Shown here: positions 11,510 through 22,600 of the stretch, one piece after another | How the letters are laid out: every line of letters begins with the position of its first letter | How positions within the stretch are numbered: the stretch's first letter is position 1 | From: Limonium bicolor | Taxonomy: Eukaryota > Streptophyta > Magnoliopsida > Caryophyllales > Plumbaginaceae | Length of the DNA stretch: 64,000 nucleotides | Reading direction: 5' to 3' | Assembly: GCA_023374045.1 (NCBI GenBank) | Contig: CM041779.1 | Coordinates: forward strand, 267,602,131 to 267,666,130 | Position numbers and translations under genes: made by a program | The notes under the pieces: generated by a model | The model's input: only the letters and a program-made list of their open reading frames with translations | Databases searched by the model: none | Told to the model about the DNA's origin: nothing

Positions 11510-11951
11510 AGTGTGCAGGTACCCGAGGCGGATACGGTCAAGGTAAGAGACCGGTGGCAAGCCTTTGTATTTAGAAGTAGGTAGTTTGTGAGGAAGGGGT
11601 AATAGATAGACCCTTAGTGAGTATGTATAAATTTGGGAGAAGTATTGTATTTGATGTGGAACCTAGTAAACTCGGTATGTGGATTATTTTGTATTGAACT
11701 TGGAGTATTGTATTGAATGAGGATTGTAGTAATTACTTGGTAAATGGAGTATACGTTGCAGATATGTAGTGCTCGGGATTCTGGTCCATCAGACCGATGC
11801 TGTATGTAGTAGTAGTAGCTTTGTTAGTCACGTGGGTGACTAACAGCATTGTATCACCCACAGTATGTAAATATGTACCGCTGCGTGAATCTGATAGTAC
11901 GAAGAGATTGGACGGTAATGACAGTATTAACAGTAGGGGTGTTACAAAAAG

Positions 11952-11963
11952 TGGTATCAGAGC
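11952..11963 (+). other. Primer binding site of element A (tRNA-iMet), in a hairpin
   Basis: TGGTATCAGAGC starts five bases after the LTR end and is complementary to the 3' end of plant initiator tRNA-Met, where minus-strand DNA synthesis starts. The 3' half of the site lies in a perfect 9-bp stem, ATCAGAGCG (11956-11964) with CGCTCTGAT (11971-11979), so part of it is paired in the free RNA. The hairpin is kept in B and C. Confidence 0.9.
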
Positions 11964-12076
11964 GAAGTGTCGCTCTGATGACTAGAAATACCGAGTTTAG
12001 GAATACCGAGTTAGGAATTAGAAGCTTAGGGCTAAGGGCTGAGTGTTAGCATTAGAGATATGCTAGTTAGGAACTA

Positions 12077-12090
12077 CCGGGAAGTACCGG
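12077..12090 (+). other. Conserved CCGG stem, element A
   Basis: CCGG-GAAGTA-CCGG. The matching places read CCGGT-GTTT-ACCGG in B (36837-36850) and CCAGT-GTGT-ACTGG in C (60163-60176). The B/C pair shows a compensatory G-C to A-T change. The A copy is the weakest, with a G/A mismatch next to the loop. Confidence 0.45.
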
Positions 12091-12147
12091 ATACCTACAA
12101 TGCCAGACCCGCCCTCCACAAGCCCATTGTATAACTTGGGAAAGGAC

Positions 12148-12196
12148 GCCAGAGAGAAGAAAAGCCTTCTCATACTCGGGGAAAACCCGATCTGGC
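12148..12196 (+). other. Conserved three-way RNA junction, element A
   Basis: An outer stem GCCAGA (12148-12153) with TCTGGC (12191-12196) encloses two hairpins: GAGAAG-AAAAGC-CTTCTC (12154-12171) and TCGGG-GAAAA-CCCGA (12176-12190). It lies about 195 bases after the primer site. Homologous structures are at 36909-36955 (B) and 60234-60280 (C). The position after the primer site is where retroelements often keep packaging or dimerisation signals; that role is inference. Confidence 0.6.
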
Positions 12197-12355
12197 AGTG
12201 GTGAAGCAATCACACAGTAACAAGAACCGACATATGGCAGATACCAAGAATTGGGAGTCCCGGGGATGGATCCCGGTTGAACAACAATACCCGCACTCAA
12301 TAGCGGTGGAATGAGCACTCTAACTACAAGAGGCTACAACTTACAACAACATGGG

Positions 12356-12375
12356 GCGACATGCTTAGCAGTCGC
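12356..12375 (+). other. Conserved GCGAC/GTCGC hairpin, element A
   Basis: Stem GCGAC (12356-12360) pairs with GTCGC (12371-12375). Inside the loop TGC and GCA can pair again. B and C have TCGAC/GTCGA at the matching place, so the outer pair changes from G-C to T-A on both sides. Confidence 0.5.
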
Positions 12376-12916
12376 GAAGCCTAGCTAGTCAACCAACAAC
12401 AGGAAAGAAGCATTAACCGTGCAACGGAATGAAAAAGGGAGCAGTAACGGAACCCGAGACACAAGTCTACGGGATAGTAATACTTGAATAATACCACCAA
12501 TGGTATGCTAGCTGACTAAGGACATAGTCGGGAGCGGTTAACTCCAAAACCACGACGCAATTAAGGTTGCAATACCTGGCCAATATACCTCAGACAACTA
12601 CAAGAACAACCATGAGATACAATCCAATAGGACTACAAGCATAGTACCTAAACGAGGAAGGCTCAGTAACCACCACAAATGTGTGGGAACGAGCCACAAG
12701 GAACGACACTAAACCAAATAGAACGGGAACCTCCAAGGAGTGGAGAAGTACCCAGATCTACGACATCCATGTCTAGACCACCAAGAAGCTACCTAAAGGA
12801 TCGAGTATACCAATTGTAGATCAATAAGATCAAGGGAAGAGTCAACAAGACTATCAAATGCGAGTGGAAACCATACCGTGATCGGTATAGGATTACTCAA
12901 AAACCACCAGTACCAT

Positions 12917-12936
12917 GCACTTGCCACGGCAAGTGC
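12917..12936. other. Conserved 20-base palindrome, element A
   Basis: GCACTTGCC and GGCAAGTGC flank a two-base centre. The C copy (60786-60805) is a perfect 20-base palindrome and the B copy (37425-37444) keeps an 8-bp stem. Self-complementary sequences of this kind can form a kissing or extended RNA dimer, so this is a candidate dimerisation site. Confidence 0.5.
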
Positions 12937-14902
12937 AATAAGAACATGAATAGGTGAAGGAGCACTAACACGTCACAAGTACATAGTAAAGTACGGTGAC
13001 CGTAATGAAAAACTACAGGATCACACATCCTAACAACTAGAAGCATGGAACCATGGAAAGGCCTAGCGGCCCGACCACTGTATCTAGAACATACCGGTCA
13101 GCGATAAGCTAGACTTGGTCAAGACCTCAAACATGGCCATGCCATGAGAGACTTCTTTAACACCGAACCATATTTTAAAAACCCAAAATTTTTCTTTCAA
13201 ACCACAACCTTTCTTTTAAACCTTGGATTTTAAAACCAAACCAACAGAATTACGGTGAGTATCATAGAATGATACAAGAGGAGTTGGCAACAGAATACTT
13301 CACCTGGGCGTGTGACGAACACTACGAGTGTACCCAATTACGGGATGTGGGACAACCGCACTCCGAAGGAGCTTGCGGGCCTGACATATAGTTGGGTAAG
13401 TGGTAACGTATCAACATGGTACCCCACATATGTATACATGTAGTGTGCGAAACACGGGAAGTAGTCAACTCCGTTCTACGGACCACGAGTAAATTTTAAC
13501 CAGAACAATTGGACACCACAGACAATCAAGGAGAAGGAAACTCAGTTAAGGAACAAGTGTAAGGAACTCAGAGAATCCATCTGAAGATAAGGAATGAAGA
13601 CTGGGAAGTGCAAAAAGCACAGACTAGTAAGTATAGACATTGGATATGTCTCGAGGACACCAAACAAATACGTGATAGCTGGGAAGTATACCCAGCCCAA
13701 ACACAGTAAGGCAGTTGCCTAACGTGAACACCACAATGCTCAACAAACGGGACAGAACTCCCAAGAGCAATCACAAGATTACTACGAAGCACAATCCATC
13801 ATCGAAGAGGATATTTAAACCTAGTCTCAAGCACTAGGAGCAAGTACAGACAGTCTACCAAGAACGGGAGACATACTAACCCAGAAAGAGATACTCAAAT
13901 ACAATACCACAAGGCGGTATGGTAATAACACATCACAAACATTAGCCGGATGAAACGGCATAACGCAACAACACCCAGGAGCAATCCTTGAAGGGTGTCT
14001 GAGTTAATAACAGAAGAACAAAGCATCATGATAAGAGCTCAGGAGCTGGAATGAACATTCGGTTAGAACACCGAAGGGATTTCACTTAACAGGAAATACC
14101 CTCAACCATAAAAAGGCACAAGATAACACCAGATTGCCTAAAAGGGTCTCCTATGAACGGAAGCGTGATGGCACGACTTGCCACGGAGCCCAGCAACACC
14201 TCCAACCTATGGGGTATACATGGAGTGGAAACATGTATAAGCAACTTGCAAAGAGCACAGCTTGTAGCAATAAGGCTCAGAAGCCGTAAACCAAATACGT
14301 TATATAAACCTAAACGGTTGCAAAACCTGCACCATTTGTTAACAAGACTTGCAAGAGGTATTGCCGACAAGAAATCAACAACTGGATCATCAATTCAAAC
14401 TCAACATCGTAAGTGGCTCGGAGTAATGGCTACTCAGTGTCACTGTCACTAGAGCATCAGTCTAGTATACAGTTGACGGAGATCTTAATTACCTTCATGC
14501 CTTCTGTAGAAATGGTAACATAGAGGCATGGAAATCGTAATAATGCCAACAATGGCCTAGTCCACGCTTGGACACTACGAGAACCCAAGGGAAGGTACCC
14601 CTCGTTAACCGAAGACCACCAATGTGGTGAAGATGTGAACCCTTAGAAAGGCTTCCATCTATTATAACAGTAAAGCCTACGCTTATAGATATTGCCAAGA
14701 GGCGATGGAATAAGGAAAGGAGATTTCCAAACCATCACGACTTAAGGAGCAAGCATACTCTGTATGCACCCAAGCATGCGGTGAACCGTTGTATAAACAC
14801 CAACATGATAAACCTCGTCACGAGACCTATGAGTGGAGACAACCCCTCAACAAGAACCCTCACTGGTTAGTGATAGAATACCCTTCAATTAGAGAACGGG
14901 AC

Positions 14903-16861
14903 TGATAAGCCGCAGACTTATCATATTTTATGCACTAGATTTAGTATTATATTTATCTAAATAAAGTTATATTTATGTTATTTATGCTTATTATGTGTTA
15001 AAATATAATATTTGTACAAATTTATGTTTTTATGAGTTTTCTGTGCAAGGAATGATTTTCTAGGCAAAAGTTCAGTTGAAGCCGGATTCCATGCCGGGTA
15101 GTTTCTGCACGGCATAAGCACAGAACAGAAAAGAGGCCTTGCCGGACCAAATGTCGGGTATATTCCATCCGGCATAAGTGAAGAGACGCCACGGTTGACC
15201 AAGCGATAGCAGTTATTGACCGTTGGTGAAAAGGATGATGCCGGGTGTGATGCCGGGTATCTTCTACCCGGCATAGGCACTGTTTCGCGTGGAATTGACG
15301 GTTTCGACCGTTAACAGTTGGGCGCATTTATCACGTGTGCCGGCTATTGGTGATCCGGCACGACGCCCGGCAAGAGACATTTTTGGTGCCTATAATAGGC
15401 CGAGGAAGGCTACAATTTGGCACATTCCAACATTATATTCCACTCCATTCCACGCTTTATTTCCGCCACATTCCATCTGTTGGTGTCCAAGGCATTTCTA
15501 CGAATCCATCCACAAGAAGAAGAGAAGATTTCCTTTTCGGGTTGAGGCTATGTTCAATCTCCTTCTCCCTTATGTCTTTCTTCCTTATTTGAGTGGATGG
15601 TGAAGTAGAGATCCTTGTTAGGCGGGATGATTCCTTCTATGTAAACAATATGATTATTTCAATACAAATTCAGCGTCATTAAGATTCTGGTTCTTAGTGC
15701 AAGTGAATTAGTTGATCACTCATTCTCTTTATGCAAATTCTACTTAAGGGGGAATTTCCTAAGAGTAGGATAGGTTAGACAAATCTTAGTGGTCTTTGAT
15801 GTTTTCATCTATAATTTAGGGTTAGCATTAAAGATTGCGAGTTAATCCATCTTCCCCCATCTCCTTGTTGACCAAGTGGTCATGTAGGGAGATGGGGGAA
15901 GATAGATTAACTCGCAATCTTTAATGCTAACCCTAAATTATAGATGAAAACATCAAAGACCACTAAGATTTGTCTAACCTATCCTACTCTTAGGAAATTC
16001 CCCCTTAAGTAGAATTTGCATAAAGAGAATGAGTGATCAACTAATTCACTTGCACTAAGAACCATAATCTTAATGAACGCTTGAATTTGTATTGAAATAA
16101 TCATATTGTTTACATAGAAGGAATTCATCCCTAGCCAAATCCTAACAAGGATCTCTACTTCACCATCCACTCAAATAAGGAAGAAAGACATAAGGGAGAA
16201 GGAGATTGAACATAGCCTCAACCCGAAAAGGAAATCTTCTCTTCTTCTTGTGGATGGATTCGTAGAAATGCCTTGGACACCAACAGATGGAATGTGGCGG
16301 AAATAAAGCGTGGAATGGAGTGGAATATAATGTTGGAATGTGCCAAATTGTAGCCTTCCTCGGCCTATTTATAGGCACCAAAAATGTCTCTTGCCGGGCG
16401 TCGTGCCGGATCACCAATAGCCGGCACACGTGATAAATGCGCCCAACTGTTAACGGTCGAAACCGTCAATTCCGCGCGAAACAGTGCCTATGCCGGGTAG
16501 AAGATACCCGGCATCACACCCGGCATCATCCTTTTCACCAACGGTCAATAACTGCTATCGCTTGGTCAACCGTGGTGTCTCTTCACTTATGCCGGATGGA
16601 ATATACCCGGCATTTGGTCCGGCAAGGCCTCTTTTCTGTTCTGTGCTTATGCCGTGCAGAAACTACCCGGCATGGAATCCGGCTTCAACTAAACTTTTGC
16701 CTAGAAAATCATTCCTTGCACAGAAAACTCATAAAAACATAAATATGTACGAATATTATATTTTAACACATAATAAGCATAAATAACATAAATATAACTT
16801 TATTTAGATAAATATAATACTAAATCTAGTGCATAAAATATGATAAGTCTGCGGCTTATCA
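14903..16861. mobile_element. Giant inverted-repeat element with TG...CA ends
   Basis: Two arms of about 970 bases are near-perfect reverse complements around a short centre near 15875-15896. The ends read TGATAAGCCGCAGACTTATC and its complement, and the element is flanked by GGGAC on both sides (14898-14902, 16862-16866). The TG...CA ends plus 5-bp duplication are LTR features, yet the body is a palindrome. Each arm carries palindromic CCGGCAT/ATGCCGG repeats, a TATA box (CTATAATAGG near 15390; TATAAATA read on minus near 16373) and a leader, so the two promoters face each other. Mirror open frames (15289-15603, 16160-16429) arise from the symmetry. Likely origin: two truncated LTRs joined tail to tail, or a foldback transposon. 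Confidence 0.85.
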
Positions 16862-18340
16862 GGGACCCAAAAACCCTCGAAGCTCCTTGGGATGTCCCGG
16901 TGGTGTACATACAAGTAGAACTACACAGCTAGAGCCTATAACCAATGCTCAACACTATGGAGACAGCAATTGTCAAAAACAATCAATGTATGTGCACACT
17001 ACACACCATGAATGACCAACGCTCAAGAGAGCTTGTAACCTGATAAACCACTTCATCTTTGGTCAACCAAGTTATTTGGCAAACTATATCATGAATGAGG
17101 AAGTAATGTGAGGTAAGATAACCTACACATGAAACCTAAATTGAAATAAAACATCCCTACAATGGGAAGATAATAGCATTACGGTATACTACGACAACCG
17201 TCATACATATGAACTAGGAACCTCCTAGTGTATGTACACCATAAGGAAATGGTGCTAATGATAATGGCAATAAGTAAAGATGAACTACCACAGTAACAGA
17301 AACAGTAAAAACAATGTTGTACAATGAGTAAGAATACGGTGCGCAACAAGCGACCGCTATGAGGAAGTAGCAGATAATGACACGGAGTATAAGTATGAGA
17401 TGACAGACAGAAATATTCTTTCCTATCACATAAGTGACTTACTGTCAAGTGTTTACGCCTCTGCACTCTGTATGACTGAGTGTTTTGGTATTGCACTTGT
17501 GCAGCTAATGATCTAATGGGATGGCTACGGATATGGAAAATGTAAACCGTAGTAAACCCTGCTTTTCACCAACAAACATGGCAGAAGCCAACTAAGGAAG
17601 CTTAGCAACAGACCGTGCGGCCTAGGGCCAAAGAAGCACGAAGTGTGTGAAGCACACTAACAATCACAATATGTGAATTCTAGTGGAATAAAAAGGTGAA
17701 AGGAGACTTAAGAAAGTCACTAGGACCGACGCATAGAAAATGCAAGGTCATACAAGTAAAGAACACTTGTACTGAACCAGAGAAACTGGTGTATATTGAC
17801 AACAGAGGAAGCACTACAACTAGGTAGTGACTTAACCTCACCTGACAATAAATCGGAGGAGCTTATCAAATAATTGTGGAAGCACGAATATCATGTGCAG
17901 TAGATTACCAGAGAGCTGGTTACAAGCTAAAACTAAGTATAGTTCAAACACGGTAAAAGAATACCGCAATTGTTTAGAAAACCTTATCCCCATAATAGAC
18001 AGATAAAAAGGTGATGTATAGCACATTAAGGATAACACGAAGGGTAAGTAACCCGAGTTATCAGGGTCGCGCAGCAGAAGTTAGTGGGCCCTAGCTAGGA
18101 GACAATATACCTAGTAAGTATAGTAGAATGGCTGTTAATGCCTTGAAGCCTAATAGGCTGGAACCGAATTAATTATGAGTTAAATAAACTCATATAGGAA
18201 TCCTTGGTGCAAAGACTAAACCATTGTTATGATTAAGACCCTTTGACAAGGGTATATTATGTAACAAACCGTAAAGAAGCTGAAACATTTCAGACCGCCC
18301 AATTGAGTAAACCAATGTTTAGTAATAATAACATATGGTA

Positions 18341-18377
18341 GATTACGTGGGCGTAATCCCATTTAAGGGGGGTAGAG
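18341..18377 (+). other. Internal polypurine copy and hairpin, element A
   Basis: A perfect hairpin GATTACG-TGGG-CGTAATC (18341-18358) is followed by TTTAAGGGGGGTAGAG (18362-18377), which repeats the 3' polypurine tract almost exactly, and then by a small stem around GCGAAAACCGC. The block recurs at 40554-40590 and 63558-63594. It lies about 1.23 kb before the 3' tract. It could act as a central polypurine tract giving a second plus-strand start. Confidence 0.6.
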
Positions 18378-19570
18378 CGAAAACCGCTTAATGTAAGTTT
18401 CATGAATAAAACACATAAACTATAATGTGCATAGCACAAATGAGAATTGATTGGATGATTGGTACTATGTTAAATAAACATAAGTATCCATTCATATTGA
18501 AATTATGGTAATTAGGCATGAGAGATGCAAACACCATAGGATGGATATACCTACCGTGTAACACCATGTAAAGAGTATTAGCAAAAGAAAAGGAATGAGT
18601 AGTGGACGAAGTTCCACAAGTATTGTAGTCCTTGAAGAGGTAGTACGAAACGATTGAGAGTAGTAGAGGAAGGTAGCCCATGAGTAGTGTATTCGTATGT
18701 AAGTTATGGGAAGTAAATTGAGGATGACTAAATTTTATAAGTATGGTAATCCCTAGTGAGAATAATTGAAATGATGGAGAGTAATGGAGGGAAGTAGTGA
18801 AGGTTGATAAAATGAGCATTTAGGTATTGAACCATGGAGTAAAGCATTCGGGAAGTAGAGTGAGGACGATTGATGGATTGATTCCATCCTTTGGAGATGT
18901 ATGAATTCGTATCACGACTAGAAAGAGTAAAAAGATAGAAAATGAAAACAATTAAATTATTTGTTTGTTTGAAACTGATGTGGGAAGTCAAACTTGATCC
19001 TGATCAGATCAAGGGAAACCAAACACAAATTGGGGTGGAAAGATAGTTCAACACTGGTGCTGATCACATCAGGGTCGAACGATTCTTGAAGCTTCCCTCA
19101 AGTGGTCACAAGAATCACACATAGGATGGAAGTAATGAATATAAATTGGAACTTGGAGTTGGATGCTTTAGAAAGATTTCTACTTAGTTGTGGGGAAGGA
19201 TTTTTCTTTAGACTGAGAATAAGGATTTGGCTAGAAGCTTATACCGGAGAAGATAGTAGTGTAGCATATTATATTATTCCAAGGGCAGCAGGACATAGAG
19301 GAGTCCTGTGTCTAGTTGACCTGAGTGCCTGCGGGACTGTATGTGTATGTCATTGCTTTGGGGATGGCTTGCACTGTATGTATGTATAAATTTTGTAATG
19401 AGGAACCGGATGGTTGCTAGTATGCGGATTGGAGTAATTATAGTACATTGGTACGGTGTGGTATGTAGAGACCCTGAGTAATGGATTTGGGAATTGTAAG
19501 GAGGAAGAAGGTATGGCTTTGGTATTAGACATGTAAGAATGAGTAGGCATTGTAAACCTATAACCTCGAA

Positions 19571-19610
19571 CAACTTTGAGGACAAAGTTCTTAAGGGGGG
19601 GGGGGTAGAT
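19571..19610 (+). other. Element A polypurine tract with preceding hairpin
   Basis: AACTTTG-AGGA-CAAAGTT forms a perfect 7-bp stem, followed by TTAAGGGGGGGGGGGTAGAT ending exactly at the 3' LTR. This is the plus-strand primer site. The GAGGACAAAGTTC plus purine-run arrangement resembles the pre-LTR sequence of plant Tekay/Del chromoviruses, which hints at the protein donor. Confidence 0.85.
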
Positions 19611-22600
19611 TGAAATACCCCGAACTTAAATATAAGGATTTAAAATTAAGCTAGTACGTGTTTAAGGGCTTAATGGTACCTAATTAGTATTGGTAAGGAA
19701 AAATAAATCCAAGAGAATTAGAGAAACACTTAAAAGGCGAAAAAAGCTAAATAAGCGTTAAAAAACCATAGGAGGTATGAGACCTCGGGTAGCGTAATAT
19801 ACGGATTCTAAAGGTTTAATAAGACCTAAATAATATATGGGAACGACTCCCGAAGAAAACGGATCCAGATAATGAGTTAAAACGCTAATAGAGCTTTAGA
19901 GCACGTTTTTCGAGAAAACCTGAAAAATGTGACTTTGAGTGGTCAAACGGACCCGAGAAAATTATAGATCATTAAATAAAAATTATTAAGCATTATGGAA
20001 GCTTAATAACCAACAAAAATAATTAAACAAGAAAATTCCGGAATACGGGCCCGGTTAGTGAATAGTACCTAAACCGGGTAAAATAACGAGCGTTTTCTGT
20101 AAAAGACGAAAAACGCTCCAACTAGTATACTACATGGGGGCCGGTTTTACTAGTTAAATAACCCCTCACACACACATGTAACTAGTTAACAAATAAAGAG
20201 AACCGAAGAGCAAAGTAATAAAGTAAAAAGCAACCCCCACACTCTCTCACCTCACCTCTCTCTCTTCTCTTTCCTCTTCCTCCTCTCTCCACCAATTTCT
20301 CCCTCCTCTCTCTGCTGGAATGGGCGATTTTGAGCTCTCCCAACAACAACAATGGCAACTCTCATTTCTCTCCCATGCTCTACTCCTTTGAGCTCCAAAC
20401 AAAAATAATTACATTTGTAATCCCCATCCTCTTCTACACTTTCTCTTTTCAAAATCCAAAAATGAGGAAGTTTATTTTCGTGGGTTTTCCCCATTCAAAG
20501 AGAAAATAGCACCAATGGGTAGCTTGGAGTCTCCTTTCTCCATTAAGGTAAAAATCTACATGAAAAACTCATGCTCCCTCCATTTTCCTTCATAACCGAT
20601 TTTGCCCATTTGTAACACTCCATTTTCTCTCTCTCTTTTGAGCATAATATCAACCTTGCAATGGTGGTGGATTCACCTTCTTGAACCAAGGGCTAAAACC
20701 CCTCCTAAAAGACTCCAAAGGTAAACCCTAGAATTTGTATTTTTAACACTTCAATGAATTAGTGTTAATTTAAGGGCAAGTAGTTTTATTATGCTTGTTT
20801 TGTGTACTTTGGGTGATGGGAATGGAGTTTGGCAACTCCATTCCCCACATGACCGGTTTTGAGCAAAGAAGAGAGAAGAAGGAGAAATGGGAAAGAAAGA
20901 AGAAAATATAAGCTCAAGGTAAGGGCTCCTTCCTAATGTTAAGTTTTAATTGCATTAGAGTAATGGGAATGGGTAAACCAATTTAAAGAACCCAAAACAT
21001 TATATTGGTATCGTAGATGTGGAAGTATGAGTAATTGTGAGCTTGTATTTGGATTGTAGGCCTTAGAGCCAAGTATTGTGTATTTGATTGGCATTGCTGT
21101 TTGATGGAAGTATTGGAGTATTGGTATTGACTTTAGTGCTGGTAGGACCCTTGTGTGGGTGTGGCTAGAATAGGAATGAACTCGGTGAAGAAAGAATGTG
21201 TATGGCTAAGTAAGAAGGTGAACTATGGCGAAATTTTGGTAGGAATTATGTATTTAAGGATGACTTGGTGAATGGGAGAACCAAGGTGTATATTGGATTG
21301 AGTAGGTATGTTTAGTGGTGATGAGGTGGTAGTTGTAGTATGAGGAACAAGAAGTGTAAAAATCTGTAGCAAAGAGGTATCAAAGTGCATTGTGGAACTA
21401 GGAAGAATTAGGGTGTAAGAATGGGTAAAAAGAGTGTTGGACTTGGGTATAGATGTGTAATGGCTTGGAAATGTATTTGGGATGCTAGGAGTGACATTGG
21501 TAGATGAAGTATTGAATGGTAGAAGTTGGATTAGAAATCTGTAGCATAAGTAAAACAAAAACTGTTACATTTGTGGGAGAAGAAGTGAGGAATTTGTGTA
21601 AGTTGATTGATGGATTTAGTAAGGAGTTTGGTGGACGAACTAAGGCAATTTGAAGGGCCTAAGAAGTGTTAAAACATGTGGGATTAAGTGTAGGACCAAT
21701 GGGGGAAGTAATGGGTAAAAGATAGAACTGAAAACAGAAATAAAAATGCAAGTACTGGGCCGGACCGACCTTGGGACCGAACTTGCAAGGTCGGTCGAGC
21801 CCAGATTTACAAAGACGGGAAACCTTCTGGAATGGACCGAACTTGTGACCGGACTTGCAAGTTCGGTCGGACCAGAAAATTTTCCCGTCTGTAACCTACT
21901 GGAATGGACCGACCTTGCGACCGGACTTGCAAGGTCGGTCGACACAAAATTTTTCCGTCTTGTAAGCTACTGGAATGGACCGACCTTGTGACCGGACTTG
22001 CAAGGTCGGTCGGGCTAAAAATTTCATCAGGTAACTCACTGGAATGGACCGACCTTGGGACCGGACTTGCAAGGTCGGTTGGCCCTGTAATTCTCCAGCG
22101 TAATTCCCTACTGACTTCGACCGACCTTGGGGACCGGACTTGTAAGGTCGGTCGAGTCATACAAAAAAAATTAATTAAATTAAATAATAATTATATATAT
22201 ATATGTATACCCACCTATACATATGTGCATATATATGTAAGTAAACCATTGTTAAGTAATTAGGAGTAAGTAAATAAAATATAAGTATTGGAATGCAAGA
22301 CTTAGTAAGTATGGATTAGTAAACGTAAGAGTAATCGGGTTAAGTTAATGATAGTTAGATTAATCGTTCAACTGTATGTATATAATAGGATTTGATTTGT
22401 GAACACCGGAGGAACGTTGGGATACAAGTACAACGGTGAAAGGTATGATTTCTTCATGCCCTGTATCCTAATCTGGTTACCCCGATTTGTGTGCTTATCT
22501 GACCACCTAAATAAGATAAAAGCATGAATTGGACTATATTGCACTTACTTGTGCTTGTTTACATTGTTCTCGATAATTGTCTTGAACAATAGTTTGTATA

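Larger units (their letters stand above)
5847..11946 (+). repeat. Element A 5' LTR (with nested insertion)
   Basis: It matches the 3' LTR (19611-23864) over its whole length except for the insertion at 7582-9427. Without that insertion and its duplicated target it is about 4.24 kb, against 4.25 kb for the 3' copy. Recognisable parts in order: a 5' region with repeated CGTTTTT/AAAACGC motifs (5950-6350), a CT-rich leader (6462-6545), three AAGGTAAA splice-donor-like sites (6782, 6955, 7150), a palindromic tandem array (9836-10245), an AT-rich block (10260-10300), a GC-rich hairpin cassette (11421-11500) and the terminal GTTACA. Confidence 0.9.
11947..19610 (+). other. Non-coding interior of element A
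   Basis: About 5.7 kb once the foldback insertion is removed. I found no gag or pol motif in any frame. It aligns by eye with the interiors of B (36707-41746) and C (60033-64000) at scattered islands: CCCGCCCTCCACA near 12112, a three-way junction at 12148, a CGAC/GTCG hairpin at 12356, a 20-base palindrome at 12917, a block around ACGGGAAGTAGTC near 13455, TCGCGCAGC near 18066, and a polypurine copy near 18364. Between islands the sequences differ. This pattern suggests selection on RNA structure or cis signals rather than on protein. Confidence 0.75.

Noticed and set aside
11952..11979. tRNA gene fragment at the primer site
   Set aside because: Only 12 bases complementary to the tRNA 3' end are present; no tRNA body or A/B boxes.
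15289..16742. Mirror pairs of open frames of about 100 codons
   Set aside because: They arise because the element is a palindrome; the sequence between is leader and promoter-like, and no protein family is recognisable.
19102..19389. 95-codon frame before the polypurine tract of A
   Set aside because: No counterpart in B and no gag or pol motif.
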